Shown here piece by piece: positions 8,044-17,275 of a stretch of 64,000 nucleotides of DNA. Position 1 is the stretch's first letter. Each line of letters begins with the position of its first letter. Source of the stretch: Streptomyces seoulensis. Its GTDB lineage: Bacteria; Actinomycetota; Actinomycetes; Streptomycetales; Streptomycetaceae. The notes beneath the pieces are model-generated. The model saw only the letters and a program-made list of their open reading frames with translations. It was not told where the DNA came from and searched no databases. The DNA lies in the NCBI RefSeq assembly GCF_004328625.1, contig NZ_CP032229.1, positions 3,038,001 through 3,102,000 of the forward strand, in the 5' to 3' direction. Made by a program: the position numbers and the translations under genes.

Positions 8044-8904
8044 ATGATGAGCCCCGCCATGAGTGCCCCTCGTCCGCGCACGGCGCGACCCGGACCCCGT
8101 GTCCGGCTGCTGCGGGCCGCGGTCTTCGCCGCGGTCTGTGTCGTGCTGGCCGCCGCCGGGCACACCACGGCCTCCTGCGCCAACGTCCCGCTGTGGACGC
8201 TGGGCGCCGGGTTCGCGGGCTCCCTGCTGGTCATGGCGCCGCTCGCCGGCCGGGCCCGCTCGGTGCCCGCCATCGCGGCCCTCCTCGCCCTCGGCCAGGT
8301 CGCCCTGCACACGCTGTTCGGCCTCGGCCAGCACACCGCGCAGCCCATGGCCGCCATGGGGACCACGCACTCCGGCGCCGCCGACGACGCGATGGTGCAG
8401 CGGGCCGCCCAGCTGCTGTGCGGCTCGGGACCGGCCACCCTCACCCCGGGCCACGCCTACCGGCTGCTGCTCGACGCCCGTCTCATCGACGCCTCGGGCC
8501 GCTTCACCGGGCACGCGGCGACCGGCGGGCACGCCTCCGACCTGGCCGGCTCCCCGGCCGGCTCGATGCCGTCGGCGCTCTCGCTGCTCTCGCTGCCGAT
8601 GCTTCTCGGCCACCTCCTGGCGGCGCTCGCCCTCGGCTGGCTGCTGCGCCGGGGTGACCTGGCCGTGCTGCGGCTGGTCGAGCTGTCGACGCACGGGGTC
8701 GCGGAGGGCGCGCTCGTCCGCTCCCTGCGCGCCGCGCTCGCGCTGACCCGCGCCCTGTACGCCGGGCTGCTGCCCGCGACCGGGCCCGCCCCGCGCCCGC
8801 GCCGTGCCGAGCGGGACGAGGCACCGGTCCCGCAGGCCGCCGCGCTCCAGCACTCGGTGATCCGGCGCGGCCCGCCCGCCGACGCGTTCCGACTCGCCGC
8901 CTGA
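8044..8904 (+). CDS. Integral membrane protein upstream of copper cluster
   Basis: About 286 residues if translation begins at ATG 8044; ATG 8047 and 8059 are in-frame alternatives and no site decides clearly (a weak GGCGGG precedes 8044). Hydrophobic segments lie at about residues 22-40, 48-65, 72-92 and 185-205, so there are four or five membrane helices. A His/Met-containing loop (LGQHTAQPMAAMGTTHSG) between helices 3 and 4 could bind metal. The C-terminal tail is basic and cytoplasmic. It precedes ycnI by 147 bases on the same strand, and the Met/His loop hints at a part in copper handling, which is inference. Confidence 0.7.
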   Translation: MMSPAMSAPRPRTARPGPRVRLLRAAVFAAVCVVLAAAGHTTASCANVPLWTLGAGFAGSLLVMAPLAGRARSVPAIAALLALGQVALHTLFGLGQHTAQPMAAMGTTHSGAADDAMVQRAAQLLCGSGPATLTPGHAYRLLLDARLIDASGRFTGHAATGGHASDLAGSPAGSMPSALSLLSLPMLLGHLLAALALGWLLRRGDLAVLRLVELSTHGVAEGALVRSLRAALALTRALYAGLLPATGPAPRPRRAERDEAPVPQAAALQHSVIRRGPPADAFRLAA

Positions 8905-9051
8905 CGCGACCACCGCTCCCGTACGTACGAGGAGGGGAGGGGCCGCCGTCGTGCGGCACGCGCGCGTGCGCCTCGTCGTACGCGGTACGCGCACCCCTCA
9001 CCGTCACCGGGCTCAGCACCGGACCTCGCTCAAGAGCGGAGTTTTCCCAGC

Positions 9052-9801
9052 ATGCAGATCTCCCGTAGCGCCTCCCGTGTCACCGCCGCCGTCGCCGTGG
9101 CGGGCGCGACCGTCCTCGCCGTGTCGGTCCCCGCCTTCGCGCACGTCAGCGTGCAGCCGGAGGGCACCGCGGCCAAGGGCGGCTACGCCACCGTCGACTT
9201 CAAGGTCCCCAACGAGCGCGACAACGCCTCCACCACCAAGATCGAGGTCAACCTCCCCGCCGACCACCCGCTGGCCTCCGTCATGCCGCAGCCGGTGCCG
9301 GGCTGGAGCGTGAAGGTGACCAAGTCCAAGCTGGACAAGCCGCTCACCATGCACGGCGAGAAGATCGGCGAGGCCGTCACCAAGGTCACCTGGACCGCCG
9401 ACGGCAAGGGCATCGAGCCGGGCTACTTCCAGAAGTTCCCGCTCTCCCTGGGCGCGCTGCCCGAGGACACCGACCAGCTCGTCTTCAAGGCGATCCAGAC
9501 GTACTCCAACAAGGAGGTCGTCCGCTGGATCGAGGTGCCGAAGGAGGGCCAGGACGAGCCGGAGAACCCGGCCCCGACCCTGGCGCTGTCCGCCGCGACC
9601 GACGACCACCACGGCACGTCGGCCGCCGCCGGTGACGACGCCAAGAGCGGTGACAAGGACGACGACGCTCACCAGGAGGCGGCCGCCGACTCCGACGGCG
9701 GCACCGACACCACCGCCCGGGTGCTGGGCATCGTCGGCATCGTGATCGGCATCGCGGGCGTGGCCTACGGCGTCCTCGCGGGCCGCCGCCGCACCGCCTG
9801 A
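9052..9801 (+). CDS. ycnI: YcnI family copper-binding membrane-anchored protein
   Basis: 249 residues. A signal peptide ends in VPAFA, leaving His as the mature N-terminus (AHVSVQPEG), the copper ligand characteristic of YcnI/DUF1775 proteins. The DUF1775 beta domain spans about residues 30-175, a His/Asp-rich linker (DDHHGTS and HQEAAADS) follows, and one membrane helix (about 222-243) with a basic RRR end anchors it outside the cell. It is first in the row ycnI, sco, ecuC, copCD, dtpA. The family binds Cu(II) and is linked to copper acquisition or delivery. Confidence 0.92.
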   Translation: MQISRSASRVTAAVAVAGATVLAVSVPAFAHVSVQPEGTAAKGGYATVDFKVPNERDNASTTKIEVNLPADHPLASVMPQPVPGWSVKVTKSKLDKPLTMHGEKIGEAVTKVTWTADGKGIEPGYFQKFPLSLGALPEDTDQLVFKAIQTYSNKEVVRWIEVPKEGQDEPENPAPTLALSAATDDHHGTSAAAGDDAKSGDKDDDAHQEAAADSDGGTDTTARVLGIVGIVIGIAGVAYGVLAGRRRTA

Positions 9802-9889
9802 CCTCATCTGATCCGCGCGTACCGGGCCGTGCCGGCCCGGTACGGCCCCGGTGCGCGCGGGAGTTCTCGACCCCCTGGGACATCTCTCC

Positions 9890-10570
9890 ATGCTCTCTCC
9901 GCTTCATCCGCTTGCCCCGCGCAAGAAGACCCTGGCCGCGGCCGCGCTGCTGGCCGTCGCCGCCTTGACCCTGTCCGCCTGCGGCAGCGGTGACGACTCC
10001 TCCTCACCCGTCTCCGTGGTCTCCGAGGAAGGCGGCTCCGACAAGGCCGCCACCGTCCTCGACCAGCCCTTCGCCAAGCCCGATCTGGTCCTCACCGACA
10101 CCCACGGCAAGAAGTACGACCTGCGGGCCGAGACCAAGGGCCACCCGACGCTCGTCTACTTCGGCTACACCCACTGCCCCGACGTGTGCCCGACGACGAT
10201 GAGCAACATCGCCGTCGCCATGAAGGCGCTGCCCAAGGCCGAGCAGGACGATCTGCGCGTCGTCTTCGTCACCACCGACCCCGGCCGCGACACCCCCGCC
10301 GAGCTGGGCACCTGGCTCAAGAGCATCGACCCGCGCTTCACCGGCCTGACCGGCGACTTCTCCACCATCCAGGCGGCCGCCCGCTCGCTCGGCATCTCGG
10401 TCGAGCCGACCAGCAAGGACAAGAACGGCAAGACCGTCTCCGTCCACGGCACCCAGGTCATCGCCTTCTCCCCGAAGACGAACGGCGGCTACGTCCTCTA
10501 CGGCGAGGAGGCCACCGTCGACGACTGGACCCGGGACCTGCCCAAGCTCGTGCGCGGGGCGAAGCCGTGA
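9890..10570 (+). CDS. sco: Sco/SenC copper chaperone lipoprotein
   Basis: 226 residues from ATG 9890, with TGGGA nine bases upstream. The N-terminus is a lipoprotein signal with lipobox LSAC at about residue 33. The thioredoxin-fold SCO1 domain carries the copper motif CPDVCP (in YTHCPDVCPTTM) and the distant ligand His in SVHGTQV. Sco proteins carry copper to the CuA site of cytochrome c oxidase; in Streptomyces they also supply extracytoplasmic copper enzymes needed for development. The stop codon overlaps the start of ecuC in GTGA, indicating translational coupling. Confidence 0.92.
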   Translation: MLSPLHPLAPRKKTLAAAALLAVAALTLSACGSGDDSSSPVSVVSEEGGSDKAATVLDQPFAKPDLVLTDTHGKKYDLRAETKGHPTLVYFGYTHCPDVCPTTMSNIAVAMKALPKAEQDDLRVVFVTTDPGRDTPAELGTWLKSIDPRFTGLTGDFSTIQAAARSLGISVEPTSKDKNGKTVSVHGTQVIAFSPKTNGGYVLYGEEATVDDWTRDLPKLVRGAKP

Positions 10571-11019
10571 GGCGGGCCGCGCTGCCCGTCACCGCCCTCG
10601 CCGCCGCCCTCGCCCTCGCGGGGTGCGGCTCCGGACAGGGGTCCGGCGAGCCCGAGCTGTCGGTGAGCGCCACCTACATGCCCCAGCCGGTCGCCGCCGA
10701 CATGGCCGCGGGCTTCCTCACCGTCACCAACAAGGGCGGCGAGCAGGACGAGCTGACCTCGGTCAGCAGCGACATCGGCCGGGTCACCATGCACTCCACC
10801 AGCGGCGGCACCATGGCCGAGCGCACCTCCTTCGCGGTGCCCGCGCACGGCCGGCTCGTCTTCAGAAGCGGCGGCAACCATCTGATGTTCGAGCAGCTCA
10901 AGCAGAAGCCGCGTCAGGGCCAGACCGTCAAGGTCAGACTGGGCTTCGCCCGGTCCGGTCCGCTCACCGTCGAGATGCCGGTGCGGTCCGCCACGTACAA
11001 CCCGTCGACCGGACACTGA
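10567..11019 (+). CDS. ecuC: PCuAC (ECuC) copper chaperone lipoprotein
   Basis: 150 residues from GTG 10567, overlapping the sco stop by four bases. It has a short lipoprotein signal with lipobox LAGC near residue 18. The PCuAC domain shows the Met/His copper set: TMHSTSGGTM, then GGNHLMF further on, matching H-M-x10-M-x21-H-x-M in spirit. The family passes Cu(I) to Sco outside the membrane. Its position between sco and the CopC-CopD fusion fits a relay of copper between the three. Confidence 0.9.
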   Translation: MRRAALPVTALAAALALAGCGSGQGSGEPELSVSATYMPQPVAADMAAGFLTVTNKGGEQDELTSVSSDIGRVTMHSTSGGTMAERTSFAVPAHGRLVFRSGGNHLMFEQLKQKPRQGQTVKVRLGFARSGPLTVEMPVRSATYNPSTGH

Positions 11020-11032
11020 GGGAGGGACCACC

Positions 11033-13276
11033 TTGACGCGGACCATCACCCCCCGGCTGCGCACCCTGGTACTGCTGCTCCTCGCCGTCACCGGCGCGCT
11101 GTTCGCGGGCGCCGCGCCCGCCTCCGCGCACGCCGCGCTGACCGGCAGCGATCCCGCGCAGGGGGTGGTGGTCGACCGGGCACCCACCCAGATCTCGCTC
11201 ACCTTCTCCGAGCAGGTGGCGTTGGGCGACAACTCGCTGCGCGTGCTCGACCCCAAGGGCAAGCCGGTCCAGTCCGGCAAGCCCGCGAACGTCAGCGGCA
11301 CCACCTACGCGGTCCGGCTGCGCACCGGCCTCGCGGACGGTACGTACACCGTCGCCTACCAGGTCGTCTCGGCCGACAGCCACCCCGTCGCCGGGGCCTA
11401 CACCTTCTCCATCGGCGCGCCCTCGCGCACCGTCGTCTCCTCCGACACGGGCGCGGGCGTGGGCGGCGGGACCGTGGGCTGGCTGTACGCCGTCGGGCGG
11501 TACCTGTCGTACGCGGGCTTCATCGTGCTGACCGGCGGCGCCGCCTTCGTGCTGGCCTGCTGGCGGCCGGGCGCGGGGGTACGGGCGCTGCAGCGGCTCG
11601 TGGTCGGCGGCTGGCTGACGCTCACCGCGGCCACGCTGGGGCTGCTGCTGCTCCGGGGGTCGTACACCTCCTCGGGCAAGCTCGGGGACGTCTTCGACCT
11701 CGAACTGCTCGGGCAGGTGCTCCAGACCAAGACGGGGGCCGCGCTGGTCTCCCGGCTGCTGCTGCTCGCCGCCGCCGCGCTGTTCGTCGCGGTGCTCTTC
11801 GGGGCGCACGCACGGCGGGAAGAAGAGGCGGGCGCCGACGAGGACGCGGCCGCCGAGCGGCGTGACCTGGGCTTCGGGCTCGCCATCGGCGGGATCGTCG
11901 TCGCGGCCGGGCTCGCGGCGAGCTGGGCGATGGCCGAGCACGCGTCCACCGGGCTCCAGCCGGGCATCGCCATGCCGGTCGACATCGTGCATCTGCTCGC
12001 CGTCGCCTGCTGGTTCGGCGGTCTGACCGCACTGCTCGTCGCTCTGTACCGGGCCCCCGCCGACACCCCGCTCGGCACGGATGCCGTGCGGCGCTTCTCG
12101 CGGGTCGCCTTCGGTTCCGTGCTGGCCCTGGTCGCGACGGGCGTCTACCAGTCCTGGCGCCAGCTCGGCTCCTGGTCGGCCTTCACGGACACCCGGTACG
12201 GACAGCTGCTGCTGATCAAGCTGGGTCTCGTGGCGGTCATGGTGGGGCTGGCATGGATCTCACGGCGGTGGACGGGGCGGCTGGCGGAAGGGGGTACGGC
12301 TAGGGCCGAGGCGGCCACGGATGCCCCGTCGTCCGAGGCGCAGGAGCAGACGCCCATCGCCGCCCCCGCCCCCGACGCCGAGCGGGCCGCCGTTCCTGCC
12401 GGCGCCGCAGCCACCGAGGCCGGCGGAGTGGGGCAGGCCGGGAAGGGTGAGGCATCCACGACGACCACCGAGCCGACCGGCGACGAGCGGGCGCCCTTGG
12501 CCGCCGCTGCCCCGGCCGGCGTCGCAACCTCCGGGCCGGGCGGGAAGGGTGAGACTTCGCCGGCATCCGCCCCCGGCGCCGAGCGGGCCACCGTTCCTGA
12601 GCAGGCGTCCCGCTCCGCCGCCGTGTCGACCGGCACTGTCGCTGCCGGGCAAGTGAAGAAGGGCGAGGCTTCTGCGGGGGTGGCCGAGGCCGACCCCGGC
12701 CGGGCCGCTCAGCTGGCGCGGCAGCAGGCTGCCGTCGAGGCCGCGCGGCAGAAGCGGGTGCGGGATGCCGATCCGGGGCGGGCGGGGCTGCGGCGGTCGG
12801 TGCTGGCGGAGGCGGGGGTCGCTGTGGTGCTGCTTGCGGTGACCACCGCGCTGACGCAGACCGAGCCGGGCCGTACCGAGCAGGAGGCCAGGGCGGCGAC
12901 CGCGCCGGCCGCGAGTTCACCGGCCGACACCTCCGGCGCCCTCACCCTGGACATGCCCTTCGACACCGGCGGCACGAACGGCAAGGGCCTGGTCCGGATC
13001 GACCTCGACCCCGCCCGCGTCGGAGCCAACGAGATGCACCTGTACGTCCAGCGGCCGAACGGCCGCCCGTACGACATCCCCGAGGTGAAGGTCGCCCTCA
13101 CCCTGAAGGCCAAGAAGATCGGTCCGCTCCCGGTGGCCCCGGAACACATCACCACCGGCCACTGGGCGGCGGACGGTGTCCAGGTCCCCATGGCGGGAGA
13201 CTGGGAGGTCGCCGTCACCGTACGGACCTCCGACATCGACCAGGTGACCGTCTCCAAGAACGCGCAGATCGGCTGA
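11033..13276 (+). CDS. CopC-CopD fusion copper transport protein
   Basis: 747 residues from TTG 11033, six bases after GGAGGG. The signal peptide ends in ASA, giving the mature start HAALTGSDPA, typical of CopC with its N-terminal His ligand (about 30-130). A CopD membrane domain of about eight helices spans roughly 150-410. A low-complexity Ala/Pro/Glu/Thr linker with imperfect repeats (about 420-585) leads to one more helix (about 600-618) and a C-terminal YtkA-like beta domain (about 640-747). The fusion would bind copper outside and import or deliver it. The linker is unusual in length and repeated sequence. Confidence 0.88.
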   Translation: MTRTITPRLRTLVLLLLAVTGALFAGAAPASAHAALTGSDPAQGVVVDRAPTQISLTFSEQVALGDNSLRVLDPKGKPVQSGKPANVSGTTYAVRLRTGLADGTYTVAYQVVSADSHPVAGAYTFSIGAPSRTVVSSDTGAGVGGGTVGWLYAVGRYLSYAGFIVLTGGAAFVLACWRPGAGVRALQRLVVGGWLTLTAATLGLLLLRGSYTSSGKLGDVFDLELLGQVLQTKTGAALVSRLLLLAAAALFVAVLFGAHARREEEAGADEDAAAERRDLGFGLAIGGIVVAAGLAASWAMAEHASTGLQPGIAMPVDIVHLLAVACWFGGLTALLVALYRAPADTPLGTDAVRRFSRVAFGSVLALVATGVYQSWRQLGSWSAFTDTRYGQLLLIKLGLVAVMVGLAWISRRWTGRLAEGGTARAEAATDAPSSEAQEQTPIAAPAPDAERAAVPAGAAATEAGGVGQAGKGEASTTTTEPTGDERAPLAAAAPAGVATSGPGGKGETSPASAPGAERATVPEQASRSAAVSTGTVAAGQVKKGEASAGVAEADPGRAAQLARQQAAVEAARQKRVRDADPGRAGLRRSVLAEAGVAVVLLAVTTALTQTEPGRTEQEARAATAPAASSPADTSGALTLDMPFDTGGTNGKGLVRIDLDPARVGANEMHLYVQRPNGRPYDIPEVKVALTLKAKKIGPLPVAPEHITTGHWAADGVQVPMAGDWEVAVTVRTSDIDQVTVSKNAQIG
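12301..12720 (+). repeat. Degenerate in-frame repeats in CopCD linker
   Basis: This stretch encodes imperfect units of about 35-45 residues: AERAAVP, DERAPLA and GAERATVP start units, and GKGEAS, GKGETS and KKGEAS recur at intervals. At the DNA level, GAGCGGGCC and GGGAAGGGTGAG recur. Such linkers expand and contract by slippage, so its length should vary between strains. Confidence 0.65.
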
Positions 13277-13284
13277 ACCGCACC

Positions 13285-14562
13285 ATGCCCGACCCGTCCG
13301 TCCCCCAGGCCCGCACCCCTCAAGCAGCCGAGCCCGCCCCCGAGCCGGGCCGGGGCGTCTCCCGGCGCGCCCTGCTCGGCACCGCCGGGGCCACCGGCCT
13401 CGTGCTCGGCGCGGCGGGCGGCGCTCTGGGGTATGCCGCCGCGCCCGCCCCGGCCACACCGCTCACCTCCATCGGCACGGACCGCGCGATGTTTCACGGG
13501 AAACATCAGCCCGGCATCACCGACGCCCTCCAGGCCCACGGCCATCTCGTCGCCTTCGATCTGAAGCCGGGCGCGGGCCGCAAGGAGGCGGCGGCCCTGC
13601 TGCGCCGCTGGTCGGCGGCGGCCGAGCGGCTGATGGCGGGCGAGGCGGCCCCGCACGGGGACACCGACGTGGCCCGCGACGCCGGACCCTCCTCGCTGAC
13701 TGTCACCTTCGGGTTCGGGCACAGCTTCTTCGCCCGCACCGGACTGGAGAAGCAGCGGCCGGCCGCGCTGGACCCGCTGCCCGACTTCTCCGCCGACCAC
13801 CTCGACAGGAAGCGCGGCGAGGGCGACCTCTGGGTGCAGATCGGCGCCAATGACGCGCTGGTCGCCTTCCACGCGCTGCGCATAGTCCAGAAGGAGGCCC
13901 GTGACGCGGCGCGGGTCCGCTGGCAGATGAACGGCTTCAACCGCTCCCCGGGCACCACCGCGCACGCCCTGACCACGCGCAACCTGATGGGCCAGATCGA
14001 CGGCACCCGCAACCCCAAGCCCGCCGAGCCCGACTTCGACCGGCGGATCTTCGTGCCCGCCTCGGCCGAGCCCGCCTGGATGGCGAACGGCTCCTACGCC
14101 GTCGTCCGCCGCATCCGCATGCTGCTGGACGACTGGGAGAAGCTGGCGCGCCCGGCGCAGGAGGCGGTGATCGGCCGCCGCAAGTCGGACGGAGCCCCGC
14201 TCTCCGGCGGCCACGAGACCACGCCGATGGACCTGGAGAAGGCGGACGCGCAGGGCGAGTACGTCGTCCCGCTCAACGCGCACGCCCGGATCACCCGGCC
14301 CGACCAGAACGGCGGGGCGGCGATGCTGCGACGCCCGTTCTCCTTCCACGACGGCTTCGACGCGGACGGCACCCCCGATGCCGGACTCCTGTTCATCTGC
14401 TGGCAGGCCGACCCGCTGCGCGGCTTCGTACCGGTGCAGCGCAAGCTCGACCGGGGCGACGCGCTGTCCCGGTATCTGCGGCACGAGGCCAGCGGGCTGT
14501 TCGCGGTGCCGGGGGGCGCGGCGAAGGGCGAGTACGTGGGTCAGCGGCTGCTGGAGGGCTGA
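13285..14562 (+). CDS. dtpA: Dye-decolourising haem peroxidase, Tat-exported (DtpA/EfeB type)
   Basis: 425 residues. A twin-arginine signal (SRRALLG then a long hydrophobic stretch to about residue 57) marks Tat export. The Dyp core shows the early motif FHGKHQPGI and the distal-haem motif QIDGTRNPKP (GxxDG type) with catalytic Asp; the proximal His should lie in the HARI region near residue 332. Dyp peroxidases oxidise aromatics with hydrogen peroxide, and EfeB relatives act on haem. It ends the copper cluster. In S. lividans the equivalent peroxidase is needed to mature the copper oxidase GlxA, which is why I use dtpA. Confidence 0.9.
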   Translation: MPDPSVPQARTPQAAEPAPEPGRGVSRRALLGTAGATGLVLGAAGGALGYAAAPAPATPLTSIGTDRAMFHGKHQPGITDALQAHGHLVAFDLKPGAGRKEAAALLRRWSAAAERLMAGEAAPHGDTDVARDAGPSSLTVTFGFGHSFFARTGLEKQRPAALDPLPDFSADHLDRKRGEGDLWVQIGANDALVAFHALRIVQKEARDAARVRWQMNGFNRSPGTTAHALTTRNLMGQIDGTRNPKPAEPDFDRRIFVPASAEPAWMANGSYAVVRRIRMLLDDWEKLARPAQEAVIGRRKSDGAPLSGGHETTPMDLEKADAQGEYVVPLNAHARITRPDQNGGAAMLRRPFSFHDGFDADGTPDAGLLFICWQADPLRGFVPVQRKLDRGDALSRYLRHEASGLFAVPGGAAKGEYVGQRLLEG

Positions 14563-14605
14563 CCAGCACCTCGGGTGCCCTCTTCGCAGGCGTCCGGGAT
14601 CGAAA

Positions 14606-14621
14606 CCACCCGGAAGGGTGG
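14606..14621 (+). terminator. Short hairpin after dtpA
   Basis: CCACCC (14606-14611) and GGGTGG (14616-14621) close on a stable GGAA tetraloop, 44 bases after the dtpA stop and 52 bases before pheA. It is a weak but plausible terminator for the copper cluster. Confidence 0.4.
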
Positions 14622-14672
14622 CCGGCATGAGACGGTCGGGCCGGGTCGGCGCAGGGCCATTAGGGTGAGGGC

Positions 14673-15605
14673 ATGCCAGCGAGTTACGCGTATCTCGGTC
14701 CCGAAGGCACCTTCACCGAAGTCGCCCTCCGTACTCTCCCGGAGGCCGCCACCCGCGAGCTGATCCCGTACGTGTCGGTGCAGTCCGCGCTGGACGCGGT
14801 GCGCACCGGCGAGGCGGAGGCCGCGTTCGTGCCGATCGAGAACTCGGTCGAGGGCGGGATCACCACCACCCTGGACGAGCTGGTCGCGGGCGAGCCGCTC
14901 ACGATCTACCGCGAGGTGCTGCTGTCGATCACCTTCGCGCTGCTGGTCCGGCCGGGCACCGCACTGGCCGACATCAAGACGGTCACCGCCCACCCCGCCG
15001 CCCAGCCGCAGGTCCGCAACTGGCTGCGCGCCCACCTCCCCGACGCCCTGTGGGAGTCGGCCGCCTCCAACGCGGACGGCGCCCGCCTGGTCCAGGAGGG
15101 CCGGTACGACGCGGCCTTCGCGGGCGAGTTCGCGGCCGCGCGGTACGGCCTGGTGCCGCTGGAGACCGGCATCCATGACGCGGAGAACGCGCAGACCCGG
15201 TTCGTGCTGGTGGGCAGGCCCGCCCGGCCCGCCGCGCCGACCGGTGCCGACAAGACCTCGGTGGTGCTGTGGCAGCGGGACGACCACCCCGGCGCCCTGC
15301 GTGATCTCATCGACGAGTTCGCCACCCGTGGCATCAACCTGATGCTGCTCCAGTCCCGGCCCACCGGAGAAGGCATCGGGAACTACTGCTTCTGTGTGGA
15401 CGCCGAGGGGCACATCTCCGACCGGCGGATGGCGGAGGCGCTGATGGGGCTGAAGCGGGTCTGTCTCCAGGTGCGATTCCTGGGTTCCTATCCGCGTGCC
15501 GACATCGCGCCGGGCGGTGCGCGGACCCTTCAGCCGGGCACGTCGGACCAGGAGTTCCTCGCCGCGTCCGACTGGGTTGCCCGCTGCCAGGACGGCCGTT
15601 TCTAG
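14673..15605 (+). CDS. pheA: Prephenate dehydratase
   Basis: 310 residues. It converts prephenate to phenylpyruvate in phenylalanine synthesis. The catalytic domain covers about residues 4-185, with YLGPEGTFTE at the start, PIENSVEGG and, before the end, ETRF-like NAQTRFVLV (the conserved Thr-Arg-Phe). An ACT regulatory domain (about 200-280) carries the GALRDLIDEF and S-R-P motifs (LLQSRPT) for phenylalanine inhibition. There is no chorismate mutase domain, as usual in actinomycetes. TAGGGT at 14661-14666 ends six bases before the ATG and no ribosome site intervenes, so the message is probably leaderless. Confidence 0.95.
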   Translation: MPASYAYLGPEGTFTEVALRTLPEAATRELIPYVSVQSALDAVRTGEAEAAFVPIENSVEGGITTTLDELVAGEPLTIYREVLLSITFALLVRPGTALADIKTVTAHPAAQPQVRNWLRAHLPDALWESAASNADGARLVQEGRYDAAFAGEFAAARYGLVPLETGIHDAENAQTRFVLVGRPARPAAPTGADKTSVVLWQRDDHPGALRDLIDEFATRGINLMLLQSRPTGEGIGNYCFCVDAEGHISDRRMAEALMGLKRVCLQVRFLGSYPRADIAPGGARTLQPGTSDQEFLAASDWVARCQDGRF

Positions 15606-15997
15606 CGCTCCGCGTTATCCACAGAAGTTATCCACAGGTCCGCTTCTCTACCTGGGGACAAGTCGACAACAAGGCCCATGCGGTCGACAAATCGGCCCAC
15701 AGCTCTCAGGTGCATTCAGCCCAGCCCGGATCACCCTTCGTCCACCTGTTTCCATCGATTCAGCTTTTAGGACGACCCCTTTCCACTCGAAAGTGGTTAT
15801 CCAGGGAGTTTGAACCGGGAATTCCTCGGGAGACAACACACTCGGAATGATCAATTCCGAAATCCACAGTCACTCCACACAGCCTGTGGATAACTTTTCC
15901 CGGGGTGTGGACGCACCCGGCTTCCCCGGCGCTGTCCCGGGTCTGCGCCGGGGATATGGGTCCCGGCCGGTCCGCGCGCACCGGTAGCCTGGGGCCT
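15606..15997. promoter_or_regulatory. pheA-serS intergenic region with DnaA boxes
   Basis: A 392-base gap, more AT-rich than its surroundings. Perfect DnaA boxes TTATCCACA lie at 15615-15623 and 15628-15636 in the same orientation, with starts 13 bases apart, and a reverse copy, TGTGGATAA, at 15885-15893. Weaker relatives occur at 15792 (TTATCCAGG) and 15860 (AAATCCACA). The serS promoter must be at its right end, where TAGCCT (15983-15988) precedes the GTG by nine bases. No open frame or RNA gene was recognised. Confidence 0.65.
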
Positions 15998-17275
15998 GTG
16001 ATTGACCTTCGCCTGCTTCGTGAGGACCCTGACCGTGCGCGCGCCTCCCAGCGTGCTCGTGGAGAGGACGTCGCGCTCGTCGACTCCCTCCTGTCTGCCG
16101 ACGAGCGCCGCAGGTCATCAGGTGTCCGCTTCGACGAGCTGCGCGCCGAGCAGAAGCAGCTCGGCAAGCTGATCCCCAAGGCCACTCCGGAGGAGCGGGC
16201 CGAGCTGCTCAGCCGCGCCGAGCAGCTCAAGGCCGACGTCAAGGCGGCCGACGCCGAGCGCGACGAGGCCGACGCGGAGACCCAGCGCCTGCTGCTCGGG
16301 CTCGGCAACCTCGTCCACCCCGCCGTGCCGGTCGGTGGCGAGGAGGACTTCGTCACCCTGGAGACGCACGGCGAGATCCGTGACTTCGACGCCGAGGGCT
16401 TCGCGCCCAAGGACCACCTCGAACTCGGCCAGATCCTCGGCGCGATCGACACCGAGCGCGGCGCCAAGGTCTCCGGCTCCCGTTTCTACTTCCTCACCGG
16501 CGTCGGCGCCCTGCTGGAGCTGGCCCTGGTCAACGCGGCCATCGCGCAGGCCACCGCGGCCGGCTTCACCCCGATGCTGACCCCGGCGCTGGTCCGCCCC
16601 CAGTCCATGGCGGGCACCGGCTTCCTCGGCCAGGCCGCGCAGGACGTGTACCACCTGGACAAGGACGACCTCTACCTGGTCGGCACCTCCGAGGTGGCGC
16701 TCGCCGCGTACCACATGGACGAGATCATCGACGCGGACCGGCTGCCGCTGCGCTACGCCGGGTTCTCCCCCTGCTTCCGCCGCGAGGCCGGTTCGCACGG
16801 CAAGGACACCCGCGGCATCTTCCGGGTCCACCAGTTCGACAAGGTGGAGATGTTCTCCTACGTCGCCCCGGAGGACTCCGAGGCCGAGCACCAGCGCCTG
16901 CTGGACTGGGAGAAGCAGTGGCTGACCTCGCTGGAGCTGCCGTTCCGCGTGATCGACGTGGCCACCGGTGACCTGGGCTCCTCCGCCGCCCGCAAGTTCG
17001 ACTGCGAGGCGTGGATCCCGACCCAGGGCAAGTACCGCGAGCTGACGTCGACCTCGGACTGCACCGAGTACCAGTCCCGCCGGCTGCAGATCCGGATGCG
17101 CGACGGCAAGCAGGTCCGCCCGCTGGCCACGCTCAACGGCACGCTGTGCGCCGTACCGCGCACCATCGTGGCGATCCTGGAGAACCACCAGCAGCCCGAC
17201 GGCTCGGTCCGTGTCCCCGAGGTCCTGCGCCCCTACCTGGGCGGACGGGAAGTCCTGGAGCCGGTCGCCAAGTGA
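15998..17275 (+). CDS. serS: Seryl-tRNA synthetase
   Basis: 425 residues from GTG 15998, giving the standard start [12 protein letters not shown]. The N-terminal coiled-coil tRNA-binding arm covers about residues 1-110, and the class II catalytic domain the rest: motif 2 shows [20 protein letters not shown] in part, and motif 3 [16 protein letters not shown]. The enzyme charges tRNA-Ser in the cytoplasm. TAGCCT lies nine bases before the GTG without a ribosome site, suggesting a leaderless or nearly leaderless transcript. The stop overlaps the next start in GTGA, so serS and the HAD gene are coupled. Confidence 0.96.
   Translation: MIDLRLLREDPDRARASQRARGEDVALVDSLLSADERRRSSGVRFDELRAEQKQLGKLIPKATPEERAELLSRAEQLKADVKAADAERDEADAETQRLLLGLGNLVHPAVPVGGEEDFVTLETHGEIRDFDAEGFAPKDHLELGQILGAIDTERGAKVSGSRFYFLTGVGALLELALVNAAIAQATAAGFTPMLTPALVRPQSMAGTGFLGQAAQDVYHLDKDDLYLVGTSEVALAAYHMDEIIDADRLPLRYAGFSPCFRREAGSHGKDTRGIFRVHQFDKVEMFSYVAPEDSEAEHQRLLDWEKQWLTSLELPFRVIDVATGDLGSSAARKFDCEAWIPTQGKYRELTSTSDCTEYQSRRLQIRMRDGKQVRPLATLNGTLCAVPRTIVAILENHQQPDGSVRVPEVLRPYLGGREVLEPVAK

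Noticed and set aside
13491..13504. GTTTCACGGGAAAC, one mismatch from parS, inside dtpA
   Set aside because: It encodes the conserved Dyp motif FHGKH, so coding constraint explains it, and it is not at a gene edge like the others.
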